Positions 33,140-41,012 of a stretch of DNA of 64,000 nucleotides are shown here, piece after piece. The stretch's first letter is position 1. Each line of letters starts with the position of its first letter. Under the pieces are notes generated by a model. It searched no databases. It saw only the letters and a list, made by a program, of their open reading frames with translations, and was not told the DNA's origin. This stretch comes from Streptomyces finlayi. Its GTDB lineage: Bacteria > Actinomycetota > Actinomycetes > Streptomycetales > Streptomycetaceae. Both the position numbers and the translations under genes were made by a program. Where the stretch lies: NCBI RefSeq assembly GCF_014216315.1, contig NZ_CP045702.1, positions 6,634,001-6,698,000 of the forward strand, given 5' to 3'.

Positions 33140-33837
33140 TAGCGGGTGATGGCGGTCGGCCCGGAGCGGGTCCCGATCGCCAGGTGAGGACGGCGGTCCG
33201 GGTCCGCCCAGGCCAGGATCCGGCTCATCGCGTCCGCCGGTACGGACACACAACCGGCGGTAGCCCCGCGGCCGTTGACATGGAGAAAGATTCCGGCGCC
33301 CCGGCCCCGCACCGGCCGGTCGTAGTTGAAGCCGATGACGAGCGCGTGCGCGTACCGCGTGCCGTACGTGACCAGGTGTTCGGCCTCGGCGGCCCGGCAG
33401 TCCGGGGGCCGGGGCTCCACCCACCGGTTGTAGGAGCGGGCATCGTTGTCCTGGCACCACCAGGAACGTTCGTTGACCCGGCGGTAGGGGTAGCGGGCCC
33501 CGGCCGGAGCCCGCTCGATCCCGAAGGCGTACGGCAGGTCGTACAGACCGGTGGGCGTGGTGTTCGTGCCCTGGGTGCGCGTACTGCCCTCGGTCAGGCC
33601 CTTCGCGCCGAAACGGGCCGGCGCCGACCCGGCCTCGGTCCAGGTGCCCCGCCGCCGCTCCCACCAGGTCACCGTGCCGGTCGTGGAGTCCTCGGACGGG
33701 GCCTCGGCGGTGATCAGCTGGGAGCCGCCGCCGGTGTCGGCCAGCCGCTCAGGAAGGGGCGGCGCGCCGGGATCACCGGCCGCGAGGGAGCCCAGCAGGG
33801 CCAGCAGGACCGAACCGTCGACCAGAAGTCTGCGCAT
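33136..33837 (-). CDS. L,D-transpeptidase-like (YkuD) secreted protein
   Basis: A 233-aa protein with a short basic N-terminus and a hydrophobic stretch (RRLLVDGSVLLALLGSLAAG) that acts as signal peptide. FLHVNGRGATAGCVSVP is the YkuD active-site block, with the nucleophilic Cys after His and Gly. LDT-fold enzymes make 3-3 peptidoglycan crosslinks. This short actinobacterial type (ALVIGFNYDRPVRGRGAGI) may instead act on other wall peptides. It is convergent with argR, sharing bases at 33136-33139 with no space for a terminator. Confidence 0.85.
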   Translation of the reverse strand: MRRLLVDGSVLLALLGSLAAGDPGAPPLPERLADTGGGSQLITAEAPSEDSTTGTVTWWERRRGTWTEAGSAPARFGAKGLTEGSTRTQGTNTTPTGLYDLPYAFGIERAPAGARYPYRRVNERSWWCQDNDARSYNRWVEPRPPDCRAAEAEHLVTYGTRYAHALVIGFNYDRPVRGRGAGIFLHVNGRGATAGCVSVPADAMSRILAWADPDRRPHLAIGTRSGPTAITRY

Positions 33838-33901
33838 GATCCGGACCGTACGGGCCCGTCGGCGGGACCCCCACCGCGCCTGCTCCGTACGGCCCAGCGC
33901 G

Positions 33902-34507
33902 TCACCCGGCGGGCGGCGCCGGCTCAGGCAGGGGCGGCAGTGGCAGCGGCAGCCCCGGCAGCCCGTCGATGCTCGTGGCGATGTCCGGCTTCTTCTCGAA
34001 GTACGCGCTGAGGCTGGCGTCGTCGTCGCGCCGGAAACGGTCGGCGTGCAGCGAGCGGTCCTCGTCGTACGACATGTACGGCACCGCGAACCCGCACGAG
34101 TCCCGGATCAGCTCCGCCGTCACCACGATGATCGCCCGCAGCCCGTGCGCCGAGGGGTCCACGGCCGGGAAGTGGCTCAACAGCCCGCCGAAGCGGGGAT
34201 CGTCCCGGAACACCGGCTCTCCGCGCCCGTGCACCCGCACGATGTTCGGCGGCCCCTGGAACGCGCACCACATCAGCGTGACGCGGCCGTTCTCGCGGAG
34301 GTGGGCGATGGTCTCCGAGGTGCTCCCGGCGAAGTCCAGGTACGCCACGGTCCGTTCGTCGAGGACGGCGAACGATCCGCTCACGCCCTTGGGCGAGAGG
34401 TTGACCGTGCCCTCGGCGCCGAGCGGAGCCGTCGCGGTGAAGAAGAGGTGCTGAGCCTCGATGAAGGACCTGAGCCGTCCGTCGATGCGTTCGTATGTTT
34501 TTCCCAT
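33902..34507 (-). CDS. Pyridoxamine 5'-phosphate oxidase-fold flavoprotein
   Basis: A 201-aa protein. FIEAQHLFFTATAPLGAEG and VNLSPKGVSGSFAVLDERTV, followed by YLDFAGSTSETIAHLRENGR, form the split-barrel flavin-binding fold of PPOX-related proteins. RVHGRGEPV and CGFAVPYM follow at usual spacing. Such proteins bind FMN, F420 or heme, and the substrate is not predictable. The C-terminal tail is Pro/Leu-rich and probably disordered. It sits 42 bp from the next upstream gene's stop on the same strand. Confidence 0.8.
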   Translation of the reverse strand: MGKTYERIDGRLRSFIEAQHLFFTATAPLGAEGTVNLSPKGVSGSFAVLDERTVAYLDFAGSTSETIAHLRENGRVTLMWCAFQGPPNIVRVHGRGEPVFRDDPRFGGLLSHFPAVDPSAHGLRAIIVVTAELIRDSCGFAVPYMSYDEDRSLHADRFRRDDDASLSAYFEKKPDIATSIDGLPGLPLPLPPLPEPAPPAG

Positions 34508-34549
34508 GCGAGAAGTATCGCGGTCGACTTCCGCGCGGGCGGGCGCATT

Positions 34550-35803
34550 TCATCCTGCGGGACGTCCCCCGCGCCGGACACGTTCCCGCAGCAGCCGCTG
34601 CGCCGCCACCTGCGCCGCGCGCGGCAGTTCCGGAGCCAGGCGCGTGCGCAGCCAGTGCTCGTCGAACCGGTCGGCGTCCGGGAGCAGTGCGAGCGTCGCG
34701 GCCCGGATCACGGCGGGCACGGGGTCGTCGAGGAGCGGACGCATCCTCTCGTACGACACCGCGTCGAGTGCGCGCAGGCCGGCGACCGACTGGACGCGTA
34801 CGGCCGGGAGCGGATGCCCGGTCAGCACCCACAGGGTGTCGGCGTCCTCCCGCGCACCGCATTCGCCGAGTCCGGCGGCAGCGCCCGGACGCGCGGACGG
34901 ATCGGAACACAGGGCCCGGTAGAGGGGGAGCGGATCGACGCCGGCCTGACGCAGGACATAGCGGGCGCAGGCCCTTACGACGGCGGAGCGGTCGGCGAGG
35001 TAGGACTCCGCTTCCCGGTGCCGCCCGGCCGCGCGCAGTGCGGTGACGCCCGCCGACCGCACACGGGGCGCGCGGGCCGTCAGCAGCCGGTCGAGAACGC
35101 CGGGCTCGGCCCCGTCCCGCAGACCCGCGAGGGCCGCCTCCGCGCAGAGGTCCTGGAGGGTGACATCTCCCTCGGTGGTGGCGATGGCGGCCAGCCTCAT
35201 GGGCGACAGCAGCCGCCGGCCGACCGCGATCCGGTGGGCCAGCCGGCGCGTCGCGCGGTCCGGGTGAGCCAGCAGCGCCTCGACGTCGCCCGCCGGGCCC
35301 TCGCGCAGACCGCTCTCCAGCAGCGCGTGCGCGAAGCCGCCCTGCGCACGTCGGCTCAGCCGGAGGATCAGCTCGGCCAGCCGCACGAGCTCCGGGCCTG
35401 GCACCTCGGCGAGCAGGGTCCGGGCGCGCTCGCGCACCGGGCCCGCCCAGTCGGCGCACCGCAGCACCAGAAGCGGGCGCAGCCCGGGAGCGTCACCCGC
35501 CACCTCCAGTGCCGCTTCGCGGGCCCGTCCGTCGGGGTGGCACAGGAGCAGCGCGAGCGGGGGAGGTGAAAGGGGGACGCTCCTGGGATACGGGTCCTGC
35601 CCGGAGAGGAACGGCTCGTCGCGGCGTACCGGCGGCCTCGCCCGCAATTGCGTCCGGGACGCCCAGGGCAGCGTCCGCGCAGCCACGTCGAGTGCCACCC
35701 AGGCCTCGGCCGACGCGGGGTCCAGTGCCTTGTGCAGCGGCACGCCCCACGCCAGCCGTGTCGCTGCCCCGCCGTCGTAGTCGTACTCGTACTCGTAGTA
35801 CAC
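34550..35803 (-). CDS. HEAT-like repeat protein of unknown function
   Basis: A 417-aa alpha-helical protein. Repeated segments such as DVEALLAHPDRATRRLAHRI, LTARAPRVRSAGVTALRAAG and YLADRSAVVRACARYVLRQA have HEAT spacing with conserved Arg and Ala. The N-terminus is acidic and Tyr-rich (YYEYEYDYD). It has no signal peptide or catalytic motif. Its start is about 170 bp from argG on the opposite strand, so the two promoters are divergent. Confidence 0.7.
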   Translation of the reverse strand: MYYEYEYDYDGGAATRLAWGVPLHKALDPASAEAWVALDVAARTLPWASRTQLRARPPVRRDEPFLSGQDPYPRSVPLSPPPLALLLCHPDGRAREAALEVAGDAPGLRPLLVLRCADWAGPVRERARTLLAEVPGPELVRLAELILRLSRRAQGGFAHALLESGLREGPAGDVEALLAHPDRATRRLAHRIAVGRRLLSPMRLAAIATTEGDVTLQDLCAEAALAGLRDGAEPGVLDRLLTARAPRVRSAGVTALRAAGRHREAESYLADRSAVVRACARYVLRQAGVDPLPLYRALCSDPSARPGAAAGLGECGAREDADTLWVLTGHPLPAVRVQSVAGLRALDAVSYERMRPLLDDPVPAVIRAATLALLPDADRFDEHWLRTRLAPELPRAAQVAAQRLLRERVRRGGRPAG

Positions 35804-35904
35804 CGCGCGCCCCCCTCGTCAGGCGTCGATCGTAGAGGCCTCCGCGCCCGGGAGTCCCCGTCATTTCCGCACGCCGCGCTCCTTCCCCTGACCTGAACTG
35901 CAGC

Positions 35905-35955
35905 TTTGACAAACCATACGGAGGATTGCATAGTTATACCCATCAGTGATTGCAT
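35905..35955 (+). promoter_or_regulatory. argG promoter with repeated ArgR-like half sites
   Basis: TTGACA (35905-35910) and CATAGT (35928-35933) are 17 bp apart. GATTGCAT occurs at 35923-35930 over the -10 and again at 35948-35955, 25 bp downstream, matching the TTGCAT core seen at argC. ArgR repression of argG is the natural reading. Confidence 0.7.
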
Positions 35956-35970
35956 CGTAAGGAGAAACCC

Positions 35971-37167
35971 GTGACCGAGCGCGTCGTACTCGCCTACTCG
36001 GGCGGCCTGGACACCTCCGTCGCCATCGGCTGGATCGCCGAGGAGACGGGCGCCGAGGTCATCGCCGTCGCCGTGGACGTCGGCCAGGGCGGCGAGGACC
36101 TGGACGTCATCCGCAAGCGCGCGCTCGCCTGCGGCGCCGTCGAAGCCGAGGTCGCGGACGCCAAGGACGAGTTCGCCGACGAGTACTGCCTCCCGGCGAT
36201 CAAGGCCAACGCCCTCTACATGGACCGCTACCCGCTGGTCTCGGCGCTCTCCCGGCCTACGATCGTCAAGCACCTCGTCGCCGCCGCCCGGAAGCACGGC
36301 GCCGGCATCGTCGCCCACGGCTGCACCGGCAAGGGCAACGACCAGGTCCGCTTCGAGGCCGGCATCTCCGCGCTCGGTCCCGACCTGAAGTGCATCGCCC
36401 CGGTGCGTGACTACGCGATGACCCGCGACAAGGCGATCGCCTTCTGCGAGGAGAAGAACCTCCCGATCGCGACCACCAAGAAGTCCCCGTACTCCATCGA
36501 CCAGAACGTCTTCGGGCGCGCCGTCGAGACGGGGTTCCTGGAGGACATCTGGAACGGGCCGATCGAGGACATCTACGAGTACACGCAGAACCCGGCCACC
36601 CCGCGCGAGGCCGACGAGGTCGTCATCTCCTTCAAGGAGGGCGTCCCGGTGGCCATCGACGGCAGGCCCGTCACCGTGCTCCAGGCGATCCAGCAGCTCA
36701 ACGAGCGCGCCGGAGCCCAGGGCGTCGGCCGGATCGACATGGTCGAGGACCGGCTCGTGGGCATCAAGTCCCGCGAGGTGTACGAGGCCCCCGGCGCGAT
36801 CGCGCTGATCACCGCGCACCAGGAGCTGGAGAACGTCACCGTCGAGCGCGAGCTGGCCCGTTACAAGCGGCAGGTCGAGCAGCGCTGGGGCGAGATGGTC
36901 TACGACGGCCTGTGGTTCTCCCCCCTCAAGCGCGCCCTGGACGGCTTCATCAACGAGGCCAACCAGCACGTCACCGGAGACATCCGGATGACCCTGCACG
37001 GCGGTCGCGCGGTCGTCAGCGGCCGGCGGTCCGAGGAGTCGCTCTACGACTTCAACCTCGCCACCTACGACTCGGGCGACACGTTCGACCAGTCCAAGGC
37101 GCAGGGCTTCATCGAGATCTTCGGACTCTCCTCGAAGATCGCAGCCCGGCGCGATCTCCAGGCGTAG
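35971..37167 (+). CDS. argG: Argininosuccinate synthase
   Basis: A 398-aa enzyme joining citrulline and aspartate with ATP. VVLAYSGGLDTSVAIGW is the PP-loop that binds ATP, HGCTGKGNDQVRFE the citrulline/aspartate region, and SPYSIDQNVFGRA a family block. AAGGAG six bases before GTG 35971 fixes the start. It is transcribed from its own promoter, not from the argCJBDR operon, and is followed by argH after 138 bp that contain a GC-rich hairpin. Confidence 0.96.
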   Translation: MTERVVLAYSGGLDTSVAIGWIAEETGAEVIAVAVDVGQGGEDLDVIRKRALACGAVEAEVADAKDEFADEYCLPAIKANALYMDRYPLVSALSRPTIVKHLVAAARKHGAGIVAHGCTGKGNDQVRFEAGISALGPDLKCIAPVRDYAMTRDKAIAFCEEKNLPIATTKKSPYSIDQNVFGRAVETGFLEDIWNGPIEDIYEYTQNPATPREADEVVISFKEGVPVAIDGRPVTVLQAIQQLNERAGAQGVGRIDMVEDRLVGIKSREVYEAPGAIALITAHQELENVTVERELARYKRQVEQRWGEMVYDGLWFSPLKRALDGFINEANQHVTGDIRMTLHGGRAVVSGRRSEESLYDFNLATYDSGDTFDQSKAQGFIEIFGLSSKIAARRDLQA

Positions 37168-37249
37168 CCTGACGCCCGTCCGGCCCGATTCCCAGCCCTC
37201 CGGCGTCTCAGGAGCGGGGGTCCGGAGGCGGAACCCCCAGTTACGGGAA

Positions 37250-37284
37250 GGGGCGGGGCGGGGAACGCATCCCCGCCCCGCCCC
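37250..37284 (+). promoter_or_regulatory. GC-rich hairpin/G-quadruplex candidate between argG and argH
   Basis: GGGGCGGGGCGGGGA at 37250-37264 pairs perfectly with 37270-37284 over a 5-base loop. With the GGG at 37245-37247 the left arm has four G-tracts (37245, 37250, 37255, 37260), so a G-quadruplex could compete with the stem. It ends 21 bases before the argH start and could terminate or modulate read-through. Confidence 0.65.
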
Positions 37285-37305
37285 TCCGCACAGCAAGGAG
37301 CAACC

Positions 37306-38739
37306 GTGAGCAGCAACACCAGCGACGTACGCCTCTGGGGCGCCCGCTTCGCCGACGGCCCGGCAGAGGCGCTGGCCAAGCTGTCCGCCTCCGTCCACTT
37401 CGACTGGCGGCTCGCGCCGTACGACATCGCCGGCTCCCGTGCTCACGCACGCGTCCTGAACAAGGCGGGCCTGCTCAGCGCCGACGAGCTGACGCGGATG
37501 CAGAGCGGCCTCGACCAGCTCGAAGCCGACGTGGCCGACGGCTCGTTCACCGGCACGATCGCCGACGAGGACGTCCACACCGCGCTGGAGCGCGGACTCC
37601 TGGAGCGCCTGGGCCCGGACCTCGGCGGCAAGCTGCGCGCCGGCCGCTCCCGCAACGACCAGGTCGCCACGCTCTTCCGCATGTACCTGCGCGACCACGC
37701 CCGGATCATCGGCGGCCTCGTCGCCGGGCTCCAGGACGCCCTGGTCGGTCTCGCGGAGGCCCACCCGCACGTGGCCATGCCCGGCCGCACGCACCTCCAG
37801 CACGCCCAGCCCGTCCTCTTCGCCCATCACGTCCTCGCCCATGTGCAGTCCCTGTCCCGGGACGCCGAGCGGCTGCGGCAGTGGGACGAGCGGACCGCCG
37901 TCTCGCCTTACGGTTCCGGTGCGCTGGCCGGCTCGTCCCTGGGCCTCGACCCGGAGGCGGTCGCGGCCGACCTCGGTTTCGAACGCGGCTCCGTCGCCAA
38001 CTCGATCGACGGCACGGCCTCCCGCGACTTCGTGGCCGAGTTCGCCTTCATCACCGCGATGATCGGGATCAACCTCTCCCGGATCGCGGAGGAGATCATC
38101 ATCTGGAACACGAAGGAGTTCTCCTTCGTCACCCTCCACGACGCCTTCTCCACCGGCTCCTCGATCATGCCGCAGAAGAAGAACCCGGACATCGCCGAGC
38201 TGGCGCGCGGCAAGTCCGGACGTCTCATCGGCAACCTGACGGGCCTGATGGCCACGCTGAAGGCCCTCCCGCTCGCGTACAACCGCGACCTCCAGGAGGA
38301 CAAGGAGCCGGTCTTCGACTCCTGCGACCAGCTCGAAGTCCTGCTCCCCGCCTTCACCGGCATGATGGCGACGCTCACCGTCAACCGTGAGCGCATGGAG
38401 GAGCTGGCTCCGGCCGGCTTCTCGCTCGCCACCGACATCGCCGAGTGGCTGGTCAAGCAGGGCGTGCCGTTCCGTGTCGCGCACGAGGTCGCGGGGGAGT
38501 GCGTCAAGGAGTGCGAGCGTCACGGCATCGAGCTGGACCAGCTCACGGACGAGCAGTTCGCGAAGATCTCCGAGCACCTCACCCCGGAGGTCCGGACCGT
38601 GCTCGACGTGAAGGGCGCCCTCGCATCCCGTGACGGCCGCGGTGGTACGGCCCCGTCCGCCGTCGCGGTCCAGCTCGCCGAGGTGAAGGCCGACCTCGCG
38701 GGACAGCACGCCTGGGCGACCGGCCGTCAGCAGGTGTAG
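37306..38739 (+). CDS. argH: Argininosuccinate lyase
   Basis: A 477-aa enzyme that splits argininosuccinate to arginine and fumarate, the last step. RLWGARFADGPAEAL is the usual N-terminus, GRTHLQHAQPVLF contains the general acid His, and GSSIMPQKKNPDIAEL is the fumarase-superfamily signature with the catalytic Ser loop. Start is GTG 37306 with AAGGAG upstream. It is read in the same direction as argG, with the hairpin between them. Confidence 0.96.
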   Translation: MSSNTSDVRLWGARFADGPAEALAKLSASVHFDWRLAPYDIAGSRAHARVLNKAGLLSADELTRMQSGLDQLEADVADGSFTGTIADEDVHTALERGLLERLGPDLGGKLRAGRSRNDQVATLFRMYLRDHARIIGGLVAGLQDALVGLAEAHPHVAMPGRTHLQHAQPVLFAHHVLAHVQSLSRDAERLRQWDERTAVSPYGSGALAGSSLGLDPEAVAADLGFERGSVANSIDGTASRDFVAEFAFITAMIGINLSRIAEEIIIWNTKEFSFVTLHDAFSTGSSIMPQKKNPDIAELARGKSGRLIGNLTGLMATLKALPLAYNRDLQEDKEPVFDSCDQLEVLLPAFTGMMATLTVNRERMEELAPAGFSLATDIAEWLVKQGVPFRVAHEVAGECVKECERHGIELDQLTDEQFAKISEHLTPEVRTVLDVKGALASRDGRGGTAPSAVAVQLAEVKADLAGQHAWATGRQQV

Positions 38740-38802
38740 GAACGGCGTCGCGGGCTACGTTGGACGGGACGACGTACCGACCCGACCCACGAGGAGTCCG
38801 CG

Positions 38803-39774
38803 ATGCCCTTCGCCAGGCTGGCCACCGCCACGACCCCGACCGCCCACATCGGTTTGGGCCTGGCCGCCGTAGCCAGACCGGGCTACATCAACCTCCACCG
38901 TGACCGGGACCTCCCCGGGGAGCGCAGTGTCGAGGCACTGCGGGCCCGCACCCACGAACTCCTCGACGCCGCCTACGCCCAGGGCGTCCGCTATTTCGAC
39001 GCCGCCCGCTCGTACGGCCGCTCCGAGGAGTTCCTCGCCGACTGGCTGACGGCCCGCCCCGGGATCACCGACGTCGTCATCGGCAGCAAGTGGGGCTACA
39101 CCTACACCGCCGGCTGGCGCGTGGACGCCGAGGAGCACGAGACCAAGGACCACGGCCTCGCCACGTACGAGCGCCAGCGCGCCGAGACCCGAGCACTTCT
39201 GGGGGACCGGCTCGACCTCTATCAGATCCACTCGGTGACCGCCGACAGCCCGGCCCTCACCGACAAGGAACTGCACGCGCGCCTCGCCGAGCACGCCGCG
39301 GAGGGCGTCACCGTCGGACTCTCCACCAGCGGGCCCGGCCAGGCCGACGCCATCCGCGCCGCGCTCGCCGTCACCGTCGACGGCGCACCTCTCTTCCGCA
39401 CCGTCCAGGCCACCTACAACGCGCTGGAGACCTCCGCGGGGGCCGCGCTCGCCGAGGCCCACGACGCAGGGCTCACGGTGATCGTCAAGGAGGGCATGGC
39501 CAACGGCCGGCTCGCGGGCACCGACGCCCCCGCCGTCGTCCGGGAGATCGCCGCGGAGGAGGGTCTCGACAGCGACGCCGTCGCCCTCGCGCTGATCCTG
39601 CACCAGCCGTGGGCCGGTGTGGTCCTCTCCGGCGCGGCGACGGTCGCCCAGCTCGCCGGGAACCTCCACGCAGCCGTCCTCGACCTCGACGAGGAGCGGC
39701 GGGCCCGGCTCGAGGCACTGGTCGAGGAGCCCGAGGCCTACTGGCGCCACCGCGCCTCGCTGCCCTGGAGCTGA
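38803..39774 (+). CDS. Aldo/keto reductase
   Basis: A 323-aa TIM-barrel oxidoreductase. The catalytic tetrad is visible: Asp and Tyr in FDAARSYGRSEEFL, Lys in VIGSKWGYTYTA and His in LYQIHSVT. VILSGAA-type nucleotide binding appears near the end as GVVLSGAATVAQL. It would reduce an aldehyde or ketone with NADPH; substrate unknown. GAGGAG precedes ATG 38803. It is 63 bp after argH but has its own upstream sequence. Confidence 0.88.
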   Translation: MPFARLATATTPTAHIGLGLAAVARPGYINLHRDRDLPGERSVEALRARTHELLDAAYAQGVRYFDAARSYGRSEEFLADWLTARPGITDVVIGSKWGYTYTAGWRVDAEEHETKDHGLATYERQRAETRALLGDRLDLYQIHSVTADSPALTDKELHARLAEHAAEGVTVGLSTSGPGQADAIRAALAVTVDGAPLFRTVQATYNALETSAGAALAEAHDAGLTVIVKEGMANGRLAGTDAPAVVREIAAEEGLDSDAVALALILHQPWAGVVLSGAATVAQLAGNLHAAVLDLDEERRARLEALVEEPEAYWRHRASLPWS

Positions 39775-39867
39775 GCGCGCGGTCGGCGAGCCCGTCAGTC
39801 CTGCCCGCCAGGTCCGTCGGACGAGCCCCACGGCGGAGGCCGTGACCCGCCGCGATGGGCCGCGGGC

Positions 39868-40374
39868 TCAGTCCCCGGCCCACGCGGCGAGCGCGTCGAA
39901 GTCGGCCTCTTCCAGACCGGTCCAGGGGTCGATCCGCCGCAGCATCCACCGGCTCGGGTGGTGGGCCGCCACCCACGTCCGGTCCCGCTCGGTGATCTCG
40001 TCGTCGATCCAGGCGAACGGCCGCCCGGCCGCGTAGTCCACGACATGACGCGTCTTCCAGTACACGCCGTCGGGTGCGCTGCCCAGGAGAGTGGGCCATT
40101 CGATGTACGGCAGCGGGGGCAGCCCGAGCGGCGGGGCGATCCACTCGTTGGCCTCGGCCATCCACGTCGAGGCCCAGGCCAGCTCGTACCGTTCGGCGAG
40201 GGCCAGCAGCGCGCCGCCGTGCCCGGGACTGAGCAGGACCGGCAGCGCGGGGCCCTCGGTCCACCCGGACGGCCGCATGAGGTGCATGTGATACCCGTCC
40301 GGCGTACCGGGCCGGGACAGCGCCAGATACGGGTTGAGCGGACCGTCGATGTCGATCAGCAACAGCGGCTTCAT
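39868..40374 (-). CDS. HAD-like protein of the Swiss-army-knife type
   Basis: A 168-aa protein. PLLLIDIDGPLNPYL at the N-terminus is a HAD motif I with the nucleophile Asp and the second Asp, and FAWIDDEITERDRTW supplies the late acidic motif. The length and ELAWASTWMAEANEWI block fit the small HAD domains associated with Swiss-army-knife RNA repair proteins, though no ligase or nuclease partner is encoded nearby. It is convergent with the aldo/keto reductase and divergent from the TetR gene. Role unknown. Confidence 0.7.
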   Translation of the reverse strand: MKPLLLIDIDGPLNPYLALSRPGTPDGYHMHLMRPSGWTEGPALPVLLSPGHGGALLALAERYELAWASTWMAEANEWIAPPLGLPPLPYIEWPTLLGSAPDGVYWKTRHVVDYAAGRPFAWIDDEITERDRTWVAAHHPSRWMLRRIDPWTGLEEADFDALAAWAGD

Positions 40375-40423
40375 CGGCCCATGGTGCCCGCAGCCGTCGG
40401 CTGCGGCGATCGGCCGACCACGT

Positions 40424-40463
40424 TGAGACGTTGTTGTCTCATGTGGGGTATAGTTGTCTCATG
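40424..40463 (+). promoter_or_regulatory. TetR operator and leaderless promoter
   Basis: TGAGAC (40424-40429) and GTCTCA (40436-40441) form a perfect dyad. GTTGTCTCATG occurs twice, at 40433-40443 and 40453-40463, exactly 20 bp or two helical turns apart. TATAGT (40449-40454) lies between, six bases before the ATG, suggesting a leaderless mRNA. The second repeat includes the start codon itself. Confidence 0.7.
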
Positions 40464-41012
40464 ACTCTGGACCGTGAGCAGGTGCTGCGCAGCGCTGCCG
40501 CACTGCTGACCCGCAAATCCACCGCCACCATGGACGAGGTCGCCAAGGCCGCCGGCATCGGCCGCGCCACGCTGCACCGGCACTTCGCCGGGCGGGACGC
40601 CCTGGTCAAAGCGCTGGAGAACCTGGGCATCCAGGAGTTCGAGGCGGCCCTGGACGCCGCCGCGCTGGACGAGGGCGCCTCCGAGGACGGCCTGCGCCGC
40701 TTCATGGCCGCCGTCGAACCCAGCGCCGGGCTGCTCTCCTTCCTCGTCACCGAGAACCAGCTCTTCGAGGGCGACGAGATGAACGAGGGCTGGAACCGGC
40801 TCGACGCCCGGGTCGCCGCCTTCTTCCGGCGCGGCCAGGAGCGCGGCGAGTTCCGCATCGACCTCACGCCCGCCTGGCTGACCGAGGCCCTCTACGGGCT
40901 CATCGGCACCGGCGCCTGGGCCGTACAGGTCGGCAGGGTCGCTCCCAAGGACTTCCAATACATGATCATCGAGTTGTTGATCGGCGGAGCACGCCGGAGC
41001 GTGGAGCAATGA
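40461..41012 (+). CDS. TetR-family repressor of the adjacent exporter
   Basis: A 183-aa protein. The N-terminal helix-turn-helix is VLRSAAALLTRKSTATMDEV then AAGIGRATLHRHFAGRD. The rest is the helical ligand-binding and dimer domain. The ATG at 40461 has no Shine-Dalgarno and sits at the predicted transcription start. The stop overlaps the MFS gene (ATGA). It most likely represses both genes through the repeats upstream and is released by a transported compound. Confidence 0.9.
   Translation: MTLDREQVLRSAAALLTRKSTATMDEVAKAAGIGRATLHRHFAGRDALVKALENLGIQEFEAALDAAALDEGASEDGLRRFMAAVEPSAGLLSFLVTENQLFEGDEMNEGWNRLDARVAAFFRRGQERGEFRIDLTPAWLTEALYGLIGTGAWAVQVGRVAPKDFQYMIIELLIGGARRSVEQ

Noticed and set aside
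35368..38709. A 1113-codon open frame antisense to argG and argH
   Set aside because: It is a GC3 shadow: Asp/Arg/Gly/Val-rich, no ribosome binding site, and it lies over two fully conserved enzymes.
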